From NCBI GenBank assembly GCA_964610175.1, contig CAZSVE010000032.1:1-31966 (forward strand): DNA of 31,966 nt. The letters run 5' to 3'. The translations under genes were made by a program, and so were the position numbers. Below, piece after piece: positions 15,940 to 25,024 of the stretch; the first letter of the stretch is position 1, and every line of letters starts with the position of its first letter. This DNA is from CAZSVE01 sp964610175. GTDB taxonomy: Bacteria > Pseudomonadota > Gammaproteobacteria > HK1. The notes under the pieces are model-generated. The model did no database searches and was not told the origin of the DNA. It saw only the letters and a list, made by a program, of their open reading frames with translations.

Positions 15940-16911
15940 ATGACTCCTTCCTTCCGTATCTTTGCCGACTCCGTGGAAATCACCGAGGCCATCCGGGATC
16001 GGTTGATTTCCCTTTCCGTGACCGATGAGGCGGGTTGGCAATCCGACACCGTGGAGATCCGGCTCAACGACCGGGACGGAGTCATTGAACTCCCGAGGAA
16101 AGGCGCGAAGCTTGATGTCCGGCTCGGCTATAGGGAGGATGGCTTGGTCAGGATGGGTCTTTTCGTTGCCGATGAACTGGCGCTTTCCGGGCCCCCGGAC
16201 ACCCTTACCATCCGTGGCAGGGCTGCCGACATGGAGGCGGGGTTGAAGGAGCACAAAACCCGTCCCTGGGATGATGTGACTCTGGGGGATATGGTGGCGG
16301 CCATCGCCGCCGAACACGGGCTCACCCCCGCCGTGGGAGATTTTTTAGCGCCAATCGATATCCCCCACCTGGACCAGACCGAGGAATCGGATCTGCATCT
16401 TCTGACTCGCCTCGCCCGGCAATACGATGCCGTCGCCAAGCCCGCCAATGGGTATCTGCTGTTCGTGCCCAAGGGGGAGGCGAAAACCGCCACCGGGAAG
16501 ACGATCCCGACCGTCGCCATTCACCGGAATCAAACCGCTAAACACCGGGTAACCCTGGCCGATCGCGGTAAATACCAGTCGGTGATCGCCCACTGGCACG
16601 ATACAGGCACCGGAGAAAGAGTCGCGGTGCGGGTAGGAGAAGGCAGTCCTGCTTTTACCCTGCGCCATCTCTATCCGGATGCTGAGGCAGCCAAGAGAGC
16701 AGCAGAGGCTCGGTTGGACAGGCTGAACCGAGGACTCGGTGAGATCAGCCTGACACTAAAGTATGGGTACCCCGCTTTGTTTGCGGAGGCGAAACTGGTG
16801 CTGTCGGGGTTTCGGAGGGGTGTGGATGGTAAGTGGGTGGCAACCCGCGTGAGTCATACCCTCGGCGATGGCGGCTATGAAACGCGGGTGGATGCGGAGA
16901 TGCCGAAGTGA
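15940..16911 (+). CDS. Phage late control gene D (gpD)-type tail protein
   Basis: 323 residues resembling P2 gpD, the baseplate hub protein homologous to VgrG and other contractile-injection spikes. Visible features are the N-terminal beta-rich part (FRIFADSVEITEAIRDRLIS, SDTVEIRLNDRDG), LTIRGRAADMEAGLKEHKTR, the helical segment VAAIAAEHGLTPAV, then ESDLHLLTRLARQYDAVA and a C-terminal AEARLDRLNRGLGEI region. These blocks match gpD in order, and the length is near normal (P2 gpD is 387). No ribosome-binding site precedes the ATG. No other tail gene is present on either side; to the left are IS and gene fragments and to the right is the assembly gap. It is a prophage or tailocin remnant, or the edge of one hidden by the gap. 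Confidence 0.85.
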   Translation: MTPSFRIFADSVEITEAIRDRLISLSVTDEAGWQSDTVEIRLNDRDGVIELPRKGAKLDVRLGYREDGLVRMGLFVADELALSGPPDTLTIRGRAADMEAGLKEHKTRPWDDVTLGDMVAAIAAEHGLTPAVGDFLAPIDIPHLDQTEESDLHLLTRLARQYDAVAKPANGYLLFVPKGEAKTATGKTIPTVAIHRNQTAKHRVTLADRGKYQSVIAHWHDTGTGERVAVRVGEGSPAFTLRHLYPDAEAAKRAAEARLDRLNRGLGEISLTLKYGYPALFAEAKLVLSGFRRGVDGKWVATRVSHTLGDGGYETRVDAEMPK

Positions 16912-17003
16912 CGGTGAAGTGGTTCACATTTTGTCTTAGATCAATTTTTGATTTCTTTTTCGCGCCAAATATTGTACGCATACAAACCTCTATAGTACTT
17001 TCC

Positions 17004-17103
17004 NNNNNNNNNNNNNNNNNNNNNNNNNNNNNNNNNNNNNNNNNNNNNNNNNNNNNNNNNNNNNNNNNNNNNNNNNNNNNNNNNNNNNNNNNNNNNNNNN
17101 NNN
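17004..17103. other. Assembly gap (100 N)
   Basis: Exactly 100 unknown bases, the conventional size for a scaffold gap of unspecified length. The heptamer array directly to its right suggests the assembler stopped in a tandem repeat. Adjacency of the phage gene and the PKS operon therefore rests on scaffolding only. Confidence 0.98.
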
Positions 17104-17165
17104 ATCTTCCATCTTCCATCTTCCATCTTCCATCTTCCATCTTCCATCTTCCATCTTCCATCTTC
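17104..17165 (+). repeat. Heptamer tandem repeat ATCTTCC, nearly nine units
   Basis: Eight perfect ATCTTCC units followed by ATCTTC. The array runs into the gap, so its full length is unknown. Heptamer arrays of this kind occur in cyanobacteria and large sulfur bacteria, usually between genes. It lies 58 bases before the PKS start. Confidence 0.97.
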
Positions 17166-17223
17166 GCATTTATCCAATGATGAATGGTCAAGTGACTGGA
17201 GCGAAAACTATCGGAGATAAAAA

Positions 17224-20200
17224 ATGAAATCCGAATTAATGCCTATCGCTATCATCGGTATGGGTTGTCGTTTCCCTGGTGATGCCGAAACCCCCCAGAA
17301 ATTTTGGGAAATGCTTTGCGAGGGACGTGACGGGGTTATCGAAGTGCCGCCTGACCGCTGGGATGTGAAGCGTTTTCATGACCCGGACCCCAATAAACCC
17401 GGTAAGACCTACACGAAACACGCCAGTTTCCTGCGCCAGCCCATAGACCAAATGGATGCCCTGTTTTTCGGCATTTCGCCACGGGAGGCGGAAGCCCTGG
17501 ACCCCCAGCAGCGGTTACTGTTGGAGGTCGCCTGGGAGGCCCTGGAAGATGCGGGATTGGTGCCGAAACAATTGGCCGGTTCGGCCACCGGGGTATTCGT
17601 TGGGGGCTTCATCGTCGATCACATCACGAAAAGCACCAGCCCCTATAACCGTGACCTGCTGGGGACCTACAGCGCGGTGAGTTTTACCCATACCATTCTC
17701 TCGGCGCGTATTGCCTACGTGTTGGATCTGCACGGCCCCTGTATGACCATGGATACCGCCTGTTCTTCCTCCCTGGTGGCGTTTCACCAAGCCTGTCAGT
17801 CGATCCGCGCCGGCGAATCGGAGATCGCCCTGGTCGGTGGCGTAAATGTCATGTACCGTCCGGAGATCCCCATAAGTATGTGTAAAAGCCAGCTCCTTGC
17901 CGCGGACGGGCGCAGCAAGAGCTTCGATGCACGGGGCGACGGCTATGGACGCGGCGAGGGCGCGGGCGTCGTGGTACTGAAACCCCTGGATGCCGCGAAG
18001 CGCGACGGTGACGCGATCTATGCCGTGGTCTGCGGCACGGGCGTCAATCAGGACGGGCGCACGGAAGGGATTACGCTGCCCAATGGAGAAGCCCAGGCCG
18101 CGCTGATCCGCCGGGTATGGGAAAAGTCCGGCATATCTCCCAGCGAAATTGCCTATTTCGAGGCCCATGGCACCGGCACGGCGGCCGGCGACCCCATCGA
18201 GTGCAATGCCTTGGGCGCCGTGTTGGGCCAGGAACATTCACCACCCAATCGCCCGCCGGAGGATGCGTGCTTCGTAGGTTCCCTGAAGGCCAATATCGGC
18301 CATTTGGAAGCCGGCGCGGGTATCGCCAGCGTGATCAAGACCTCCCTTTGCTTGAAACACAGGCAGATACCGCCGGTGGCCAATCTGGAAGAACCCAATC
18401 CCAAGATCCCCTTCGAGGCATTGGGGCTTCGGCTGCCCAGGAAGCTGGAACCGATACCCGAAGCGAAAAGGCCGGCCTATGCCGGGATCAACTCCTTCGG
18501 TTATGGCGGCACCAATGCCCATGTTATTTTGGAGGAGGCGCCGGCGGCGGAAAGATCGCCCATCGAAGAAGCCCTCGATACCCCTTATCTACTGCCGCTC
18601 TCGGCGCGCAGCGAAAAGGCATTATCCGCACTGGCCCAATCTTACCTGGATTTTCTATCCGCACCCGAGACGTCGCCCTTGCGCGATATCTGCTATTCCG
18701 CCGGCGTGCGCCGCGAACACCACAACCACCGGCTGGCCCTGATCGCCGACTCGCACGATGGCATGGCCGAACAACTGCAATCCTTCGTCAAGGGAGAAGG
18801 CGGACACTTATTGACCGGGCAGGTCTTTCCCGGACAGGAAGCGCGACCGGTCTTTGTCTTTACCGGCATGGGACCCCAGTGGTGGGCCATGGGCCGTGAA
18901 TTGTTGCAACACGAGCCTGTATTTCGGCAGGTGGCGGAAGAATGCGACGCCGTTTTCCAGGAACTCTCCGGCTGGTCGATCCTGACCGAGATGAGGTCCG
19001 GCGAGGCTGACTCCAAGATGTCCGAGACACACATCGCGCAACCGGCCAACTTCATAGTGCAGGCCGGTCTGTCGGCATTGTGGCGGGCCTGGGGGATCGA
19101 ACCTGCCGCCATCGTGGGCCATAGCGTGGGCGATGTCACTGCCTCCTATATCTCCGGCATTTTGGGACTGGAAGACGCCATGCTCGTCAGTTATCACCGC
19201 AGCCGCCTGCAAAAGACCGTCGCGGGTCAAGGGAAGATGCTGGCCGCCGGGTTGGCAATGGATGAGGCTCAAACCCTGTTGGGGATCGATGGAGAGCGAG
19301 TTTCCTTTGCCGCCGTCAACAGTCCCGCCTCTGTCACGCTGTCGGGCGATCCCGATACGTTGGAGAGGATGGCAAAAGAACTGCAAGCCAGAGGGATATT
19401 CAATCGTTTCCTCAAGGTGGAACTGGCCTACCACAGCCACATCATGGATTCCCTGAAGGATGAGTTCCGGGCGGTGTTGTCGACGTTGCGGCCCAGGACA
19501 CCTTCGGTTCCCTATTATTCCACCGTGCTCGGGCAGCGCGTCGAGGACGCTGTTTGCGATGGCGAGTATTGGTGCAACAACATTCGTGAACCGGTGCTAT
19601 TCGCCAAATCCATAGCAAACCTCATGGAGGACGGTCATAGACTATTCCTCGAGGTAGGTCCCCACCCGGTGCTTTCCACCGCCATCAAGGAGTGCCTGAT
19701 GCATCGCGGCGCCAAGGGAACGGTGATTAGCTCTCTGCATCGCGAGAAACCGGAAAGGGCCAACCTGCGAGAGGCGCTTGGCGGTCTCTATATCGCAAAT
19801 ACGCCCATCGATTTCGGGCGTTTTTATGGAACGGGAAATTATGTCCGTCTTCCCACCTATCCCTGGCAACGGGAAACCTATTGGAGCGAATCGGAGGAAT
19901 CCCTTCGTGATCGCTTGGGAAGCCCCGGGCAACATCCTCTTCTGGGACGGCGTTTGGCTATGCCGACATCCCGGAATCTGTCCTGGGAAACCACCCTCAA
20001 TAATAATTTTCTGCCCTATCTGTCCGATCACCGCATCGAAGATGTGGTAATCCTGCCGGGCGCGGCCTATGTGGAAATCGGGTTGGCTATCCAAAAAGAG
20101 ATGGATGAAGAAGGGGCGTGCGCCCTGGAGGGAATAAAACTCCATCGCGCACTGGTTATCGGAGCAACCGATGAGCCGCTTCTTCATCTGGATTACGACG

Positions 20201-23200
20201 AAGAGACACGCGAGTATGCCGTCCATGGCCGGACCCGCGACGATAAATCCAATTGGATATTGCATGCCACGGGCAGTATCTCGATGCTGCGGGTCGGGGA
20301 GGCAAAACAAATCGGCCTGGATGATATTAAAAGGCGTTGTCGGTCATCCGTGGACCCCGATGCCCTCTACACACGGTTGCACGAGATCGGTTTGCAATAC
20401 GGCCCCTATTTCCGAGGGATCCGTCAGTTGTGGAAAGGGACGAACGAGGTGTTCGCGCGGGTTGAAGGCCATGAGTCACTTGCCGGCGGCGACAATAGCT
20501 ACCGACTCCATCCGACGCTTCTCGATGCCTGCTTCCAATCCTTGATCGCCCTGTTGGATGACAACACCGTCCCCTACGTGCCGGTCTCCATCCGTCAGCT
20601 CCGCTTCCATGCCGGCCCAAAGACGTATTGTTGGTGCCATGCCCGTCTTACCGGACGTTCAACTGGGTTTATCGAGGCCGATATCACCCTGTATGACGAC
20701 GACGGTAATATCCTGGTGGAGATAAAGGATCTGAGTTGTCAGGCCGTAGTGGCGGAAAAAGGGGAAGGATCGGCAAGTTGGCGGCAGTGGACCTACGAAT
20801 TTGCCTGGGAACCGGCGGAAGAACCCGATGCAATCGAGGTGAGTCCGCCGGGACAGTGGTGGTTGTTCTCGGATCGGGAAACCGTCGGCCAACGGTTAGA
20901 GGGGCGGTTGCTTTCCCGTGGGGCGGAGAAGGTTATTCGGGTACTGCCGGGCACTACCTTTCAGAAGAAGAATTCCACCCATTTCGAGATCCGCCGCGAT
21001 AGCCGGGAGGATATGCAGCGGCTTATGGAAACCGTTGAAAATGGCGACAGAATCGTTTACCTGTGGGGACTGGATGCGCCTGTGAAGGAGGATGACCCGA
21101 CGGGAACGGCGGATGCTGTCGTCTGTCTGTGCCTCATTCAGGCCCTGGCTCGAATCGAGTCGCTGGAGTCTCTCCACTTTTCCCTCGTGACCTGCGGCGC
21201 GCAACCGATCCATTCCAGTGAAGAACCACTAGGGCTTGCCCAGGCACCCCTCGTGGGACTGATGCGCGTCGCCATCAATGAGTATCCGAATATTCGGTTC
21301 CACCTGGTGGATCTGGACCGCGAAGGTGAGCACGATGACCCTGGACGTCTAGTGGCGGAATTATTTGCAGACAGTCCGGATGAAGAGGTAGCGCTGCGCG
21401 GTACGGGGCGCTATGTCCATCGCCTGAAGCAAACACAGGTGAAAGAACCGGAACCGATCGCCGCCACGCCCGGTTTCCCCTATGAGCTCGAAACAGGCAC
21501 GCCCAGCAGCATCGAAGGGCTTCATTTCCGGGAAAAACAAAGGCAGACGCCCGGTCCGGGAGAGATCGAGATCGAGGTCCATGCCTCGTCCTTGGGTTTC
21601 AAGGATATACTCAAGGTAACGAAAGTCCTGCCGAACACACTGGAAAATGTCTTTTATGGCGATAGTCTTGGTATGGAAGCCGCAGGCATTGTCGTCCGAG
21701 TTGGGGAAGGCGTCAAAGAGTATCGGGTTGGGGATGCGGTCGTCGCCTTGGCGTCCGGTACCTTAAGTTCTTATATCACCCTATCCGTCGATTCGGCATT
21801 TCTTGTACCGAAGCTGGGTAATCTTAGCCACGAGGAAGCCGCCAGTGTGTCACGGGCCTTTGTAACCGCTTATTATGCACTCTACCATGTTGCAAGGCTG
21901 CAGCCCGGTGAAAGGGTGCTGATTCATGCGGTTGCCAGCGGTGTTGGCATGGCCGCTATCCAGGTGGCGCGATGGATCGGGGCCGAGATCTTCGCTACCG
22001 TCGACAGTCCCGAAAAAATCGATTATCTGCATTCCGTGGGAATCGAACATGTCATGGATTTCCGCTCGCTGGGGTTTGTCGATGAGATCATGGCATCGAC
22101 CGATGGCGAGGGGATCGATGTGATCATCAATACCATGCCCAGGGGGACCGTCGTCAAGAATCTCGCCATCCTTCGTCCATTCGGCCGCTTCATCGAGGTC
22201 AGCAAGCAGGATATCGTGGATGATAAACGTCTCCCCATGCGGCCGTTCAACCGCAATCTGACCTTTACCGTCGTCGACATCGATCACTTGATGGCGGAAC
22301 GTCCCGAGATATTCAGGCAGATGCTGAGCGAGGTCTGGGGACGATTCATGACACGGGATTTCAGGCCGTTGCCCATCAAGGTGTTCCCGGCGGCGCGGGT
22401 CGTCGATGCCTTCGATTACATGGGCCACCCGAAACATGCCGGCAAGATAGTGGTTTCGATGCGCGACCCACAACCGGTTTCGGTATTGCCCATGGCGGTG
22501 GAAAAGACCCTATTCGAACCGGACGCCACGTACCTGATTACCGGTGGTTTTGGCGGTTTTGGCCTGGAGATTGCCAAATGGATGAGCGCGTTGGGTGTCG
22601 GAAATCTGGTGCTGGCCGGACGACGCGGCGCCGTAACGGAGGAGGCGCGACAGACGGTGGCGGCGCTGGAGGAGGCGGGCACCCGGGTATTTGCGGCATC
22701 TATCGATATCTCCCAGGAATCCCAGGTAGAAAGACTCATAGGCGAGATCGGCGCCACTATGCCGCCACTCAAAGGCGTCATGCATGCGGCAGCGGTGTTG
22801 GACGATGCGCCCATCGCCGAGCTCGATACCGAGCGATTTGAGAGAGTGATGGCCCCCAAGGCCCTCGGCGCCTGGCACCTACACCAACAGACACAAGCCA
22901 TCCCCCTGGATTTCTTCGTTCTGTTCTCCTCGATCTCCGCTTGGATCGGCAATGCAAGCCAGGGAAATTATGTGGCGGCCAATGTATTCCTTGATACACT
23001 GGCCCACCACAGGCGGGCCAGCGGACTGCCGGCAACGAGCATCGATTGGGGCGCCATTTCGGAAGTCGGCATGGCGGCCCGCGACAAAGAGACGGGCGAG
23101 TATCTGGAAGGTATCGGCGTAAAGAGGATTACCCCCGTTCAAGCCATGAAGGCATTAGCGTACATACTCTATCGGCAACCGACGCAAATCGGCCTCATGC

Positions 23201-23610
23201 ATGGCGATTGGGGGAGATTGGGACAGTTCAATCCGGCCTTTGCCTCTTCCCCGCGGTTTTCTCACCTTATTCCCAAAGAAGCAATCTTGGGAGAAGATTC
23301 ACCGGATAGCATTTTGCGCCGGGATTTACAGGCAATGGAACCGGAGGAGCAAGAAGAAAAGGTCGTTGCGCTGTTGGCGGGAGAGATCGGGGAAACGCTT
23401 CGAATACCTATCGAACGTGTCAGTCTTCATCACTCCTTACCGGATATGGGAGTGGATTCGTTGATGGCCATGGAGTTGCGAACCGTGATCCGGACGCAAT
23501 TCGGCATTACTACAACCACGCTGGAATTGCTCAAAGGAGATACTATCACCCAAATAGCACCACGGTTATTGGAAAAAATGGAGATCGCAAAAGTTTCAGA
23601 GAAATCCTAA
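17224..23610 (+). CDS. Highly reducing type I polyketide synthase (KS-AT-DH-ER-KR-ACP)
   Basis: 2128 residues, one complete module that probably works iteratively to build a reduced acyl chain. KS about 5-430 with Cys180 (DTACSSS) and the two His motifs EAHGTGTAAGDP and NIGHLEAGAG. AT about 542-835 with Ser634 in GHSVGD (Asp where Glu is usual); its substrate motif AYHSH resembles fungal reducing PKSs rather than the HAFH or YASH of modular PKSs. DH about 890-1170 with His936 (HRIEDVVILP) and Asp1101 (HPTLLDA). About 1185-1415 is a structural psiKR region without a methyltransferase motif. ER about 1420-1745 with the nucleotide loop near 1568-1576. KR about 1755-1935 with GGFGGFG, LDD at 1859-1861 (B-type), Ser1903, Tyr1916 and Asn1920. 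ACP near 2045-2115 with Ser2079 (GVDSLMAMEL). No thioesterase or reductase domain is present. GGAG precedes the ATG. Confidence 0.97.
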   Translation: MKSELMPIAIIGMGCRFPGDAETPQKFWEMLCEGRDGVIEVPPDRWDVKRFHDPDPNKPGKTYTKHASFLRQPIDQMDALFFGISPREAEALDPQQRLLLEVAWEALEDAGLVPKQLAGSATGVFVGGFIVDHITKSTSPYNRDLLGTYSAVSFTHTILSARIAYVLDLHGPCMTMDTACSSSLVAFHQACQSIRAGESEIALVGGVNVMYRPEIPISMCKSQLLAADGRSKSFDARGDGYGRGEGAGVVVLKPLDAAKRDGDAIYAVVCGTGVNQDGRTEGITLPNGEAQAALIRRVWEKSGISPSEIAYFEAHGTGTAAGDPIECNALGAVLGQEHSPPNRPPEDACFVGSLKANIGHLEAGAGIASVIKTSLCLKHRQIPPVANLEEPNPKIPFEALGLRLPRKLEPIPEAKRPAYAGINSFGYGGTNAHVILEEAPAAERSPIEEALDTPYLLPLSARSEKALSALAQSYLDFLSAPETSPLRDICYSAGVRREHHNHRLALIADSHDGMAEQLQSFVKGEGGHLLTGQVFPGQEARPVFVFTGMGPQWWAMGRELLQHEPVFRQVAEECDAVFQELSGWSILTEMRSGEADSKMSETHIAQPANFIVQAGLSALWRAWGIEPAAIVGHSVGDVTASYISGILGLEDAMLVSYHRSRLQKTVAGQGKMLAAGLAMDEAQTLLGIDGERVSFAAVNSPASVTLSGDPDTLERMAKELQARGIFNRFLKVELAYHSHIMDSLKDEFRAVLSTLRPRTPSVPYYSTVLGQRVEDAVCDGEYWCNNIREPVLFAKSIANLMEDGHRLFLEVGPHPVLSTAIKECLMHRGAKGTVISSLHREKPERANLREALGGLYIANTPIDFGRFYGTGNYVRLPTYPWQRETYWSESEESLRDRLGSPGQHPLLGRRLAMPTSRNLSWETTLNNNFLPYLSDHRIEDVVILPGAAYVEIGLAIQKEMDEEGACALEGIKLHRALVIGATDEPLLHLDYDEETREYAVHGRTRDDKSNWILHATGSISMLRVGEAKQIGLDDIKRRCRSSVDPDALYTRLHEIGLQYGPYFRGIRQLWKGTNEVFARVEGHESLAGGDNSYRLHPTLLDACFQSLIALLDDNTVPYVPVSIRQLRFHAGPKTYCWCHARLTGRSTGFIEADITLYDDDGNILVEIKDLSCQAVVAEKGEGSASWRQWTYEFAWEPAEEPDAIEVSPPGQWWLFSDRETVGQRLEGRLLSRGAEKVIRVLPGTTFQKKNSTHFEIRRDSREDMQRLMETVENGDRIVYLWGLDAPVKEDDPTGTADAVVCLCLIQALARIESLESLHFSLVTCGAQPIHSSEEPLGLAQAPLVGLMRVAINEYPNIRFHLVDLDREGEHDDPGRLVAELFADSPDEEVALRGTGRYVHRLKQTQVKEPEPIAATPGFPYELETGTPSSIEGLHFREKQRQTPGPGEIEIEVHASSLGFKDILKVTKVLPNTLENVFYGDSLGMEAAGIVVRVGEGVKEYRVGDAVVALASGTLSSYITLSVDSAFLVPKLGNLSHEEAASVSRAFVTAYYALYHVARLQPGERVLIHAVASGVGMAAIQVARWIGAEIFATVDSPEKIDYLHSVGIEHVMDFRSLGFVDEIMASTDGEGIDVIINTMPRGTVVKNLAILRPFGRFIEVSKQDIVDDKRLPMRPFNRNLTFTVVDIDHLMAERPEIFRQMLSEVWGRFMTRDFRPLPIKVFPAARVVDAFDYMGHPKHAGKIVVSMRDPQPVSVLPMAVEKTLFEPDATYLITGGFGGFGLEIAKWMSALGVGNLVLAGRRGAVTEEARQTVAALEEAGTRVFAASIDISQESQVERLIGEIGATMPPLKGVMHAAAVLDDAPIAELDTERFERVMAPKALGAWHLHQQTQAIPLDFFVLFSSISAWIGNASQGNYVAANVFLDTLAHHRRASGLPATSIDWGAISEVGMAARDKETGEYLEGIGVKRITPVQAMKALAYILYRQPTQIGLMHGDWGRLGQFNPAFASSPRFSHLIPKEAILGEDSPDSILRRDLQAMEPEEQEEKVVALLAGEIGETLRIPIERVSLHHSLPDMGVDSLMAMELRTVIRTQFGITTTTLELLKGDTITQIAPRLLEKMEIAKVSEKS

Positions 23611-23653
23611 CCGTCCCTTTCTTGTGGGTCACTTGCATCAGGAGATCGTAATA

Positions 23654-24862
23654 ATGTCTGAAAATAAATCACAACAGAAACCGGAATCCTTCCTGGAAGA
23701 GGCGCCCTCCTCTTTTGAGCTTCAATCGTACTTGTTCAGGGTAAGAACTGCCATTTCGAATGCGGGATACCTGCTGCGGCTCGACAGGGAAAAACAGGAC
23801 AACATTCGGAATAATCTGATATTCGACTCTTTTACATATCATTACCTAAATAATGGATTTTACCGTGACTTATGTAATGATCGGAAAGTTTCTCCAGAAA
23901 ATGTTAGAGAAGAAGGGGTTGAGAATATTCCAGTGATACCGGTTAACATGTTCAAAAATCCAGAGTATTCTCATCTTCTTCTAACAATGGCGGAAGAAAA
24001 AATGGAGATGGAACTCTTCAGTACGGGGACAAGTGGCGTTACAAGCATTGCAAAACGTGACCGGGAAAGCGCCTATAGTCTTGGCCTTATGCTTACCGGC
24101 CTATATACGGAATTTCTTGGTATTATTCGGGGATTCGGCTTATTCTTGTGCCCGTCGATTGCCGAAGCGCCTGGAATGGGAATGGTAAAAGGTCTTAATT
24201 TTCTGTCAGGACTTCTTGATGATCGTAGTTATTTAGTCAGGCGTTATGAGTTCAGCGCCGAAGAGGCTATAAATACTCTGAAAGATTGGGAGAAACGTCT
24301 TACCAGACATATCGTCGGACCTCCGTTCATGATTAATCGCCTACTACGATATATTAAAGATAACAACATAAAAATCGAGTTGGATGAGAAGTCATATATT
24401 ATCATGATGGGGGGTTGGAAAAAGTATACGGGCGAAGAAATCTCTCGAGAGGCATTCAACCAATCGTGTATGGGTAGCCTGGGTGTCGAATCACACAGAA
24501 TCCGGGATATATATGCCATGGTCGAATCTAATCTTTTTGCCATAGAGTGCGAGAAGAACATAAAGCATATCCCTCCATGGATTCGGATTGTTATGCGTGA
24601 CCCCGATGATCCGCAAAGGATAGTCAGAAACATAGGCGAATCTGGCCGTATATCGATACTTGATCCGACCAATCTGTCTTACCCCTGTTTTATAGAAACG
24701 GAAGATGTTGGTCATATCCCCGTCGATGCATGTTCCTGCCAGCGTATTTCACAGACAATGGCTTTCGAGACGAGAATATCCGGTGCCGAAGTCGGGTGCT
24801 GTGCGATAAACCTGGAAAGATATATGGATGAGAATGAGATGTTGCGGTCTTGTGGATTATGA
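23654..24862 (+). CDS. LuxE-family acyl-protein synthetase
   Basis: 402 residues. LuxE activates a fatty acid with ATP and holds it on a Cys before passing it to LuxC in bioluminescence. Here the ANL-type phosphate loop is FSTGTSG (122-128), followed further on by the family block MMGGWKKYTGEEISREAF and a C-terminal GAEVGCCAINLERYM with paired Cys, one of which may carry the acyl group. The ATG at 23654 follows AGGAG; an earlier GTG lacks a site. It lies 43 bases after the PKS. No luxC, luxD, luxA or luxB is nearby, so a light-producing role is not indicated. It probably loads a starter acid onto the PKS or ACP, or captures the released chain. The gene is visibly richer in A+T than the PKS. 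Confidence 0.9.
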   Translation: MSENKSQQKPESFLEEAPSSFELQSYLFRVRTAISNAGYLLRLDREKQDNIRNNLIFDSFTYHYLNNGFYRDLCNDRKVSPENVREEGVENIPVIPVNMFKNPEYSHLLLTMAEEKMEMELFSTGTSGVTSIAKRDRESAYSLGLMLTGLYTEFLGIIRGFGLFLCPSIAEAPGMGMVKGLNFLSGLLDDRSYLVRRYEFSAEEAINTLKDWEKRLTRHIVGPPFMINRLLRYIKDNNIKIELDEKSYIIMMGGWKKYTGEEISREAFNQSCMGSLGVESHRIRDIYAMVESNLFAIECEKNIKHIPPWIRIVMRDPDDPQRIVRNIGESGRISILDPTNLSYPCFIETEDVGHIPVDACSCQRISQTMAFETRISGAEVGCCAINLERYMDENEMLRSCGL

Positions 24863-24890
24863 ATGGGTGCAGCCCGTCGGGCGCGCCCAT
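24863..24890 (+). other. Hairpin 1 directly after luxE-like stop
   Basis: ATGGGTGC (24863-24870) pairs with GCGCCCAT (24883-24890) with one G-T pair; inside, GCCCG pairs with CGGGC. It begins at the base after the stop codon. No T-run follows. Possible roles are partial termination, mRNA end protection, or the remnant of an inserted palindrome. Confidence 0.55.
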
Positions 24891-24899
24891 AACGAATAA

Positions 24900-24937
24900 G
24901 GATAGATTGTGGGAGCGAAGCGAGCCACAACCTATCC
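24900..24937 (+). other. Hairpin 2 in the luxE-oxidoreductase gap
   Basis: GGATAGATTGTGG (24900-24912) pairs with CCACAACCTATCC (24925-24937), 12 of 13 positions. GTTTGTT follows, a weak T-rich tail. Together with the hairpin at 24863-24890 it separates the biosynthetic first part of the operon from the rest. Confidence 0.6.
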
Positions 24938-25024
24938 GTTTGTTGGACAAGCCCGATGGATCGTGAATTCCATCTCCAAAATGTGCTGCCTGGGAAAAAC
25001 CGAACTGAGGGTATTAATGGTAAT

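Larger units (their letters stand above)
16912..17223. other. Intergenic region with assembly gap, upstream of the PKS
   Basis: Ninety-two bases of AT-rich sequence, the N run, a heptamer array and 58 bases of PKS leader. A loose promoter-like pair, TTGATT (16948-16953) and TATTGT (16970-16975) with a 16-base spacer, lies before the gap on the plus strand. The true distance from there to the PKS is unknown. Confidence 0.45.

Noticed and set aside
17104..17165. A coding repeat (MEDGRWK units on the minus strand)
   Set aside because: This is only the translation of the ATCTTCC heptamer array; no start, no ribosome-binding site, and it runs into the gap.
23654..24862. A bioluminescence (lux) operon, suggested by the LuxE-type gene
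   Set aside because: luxA, luxB, luxC and luxD are all absent and the neighbours are a PKS and lipid transport genes.
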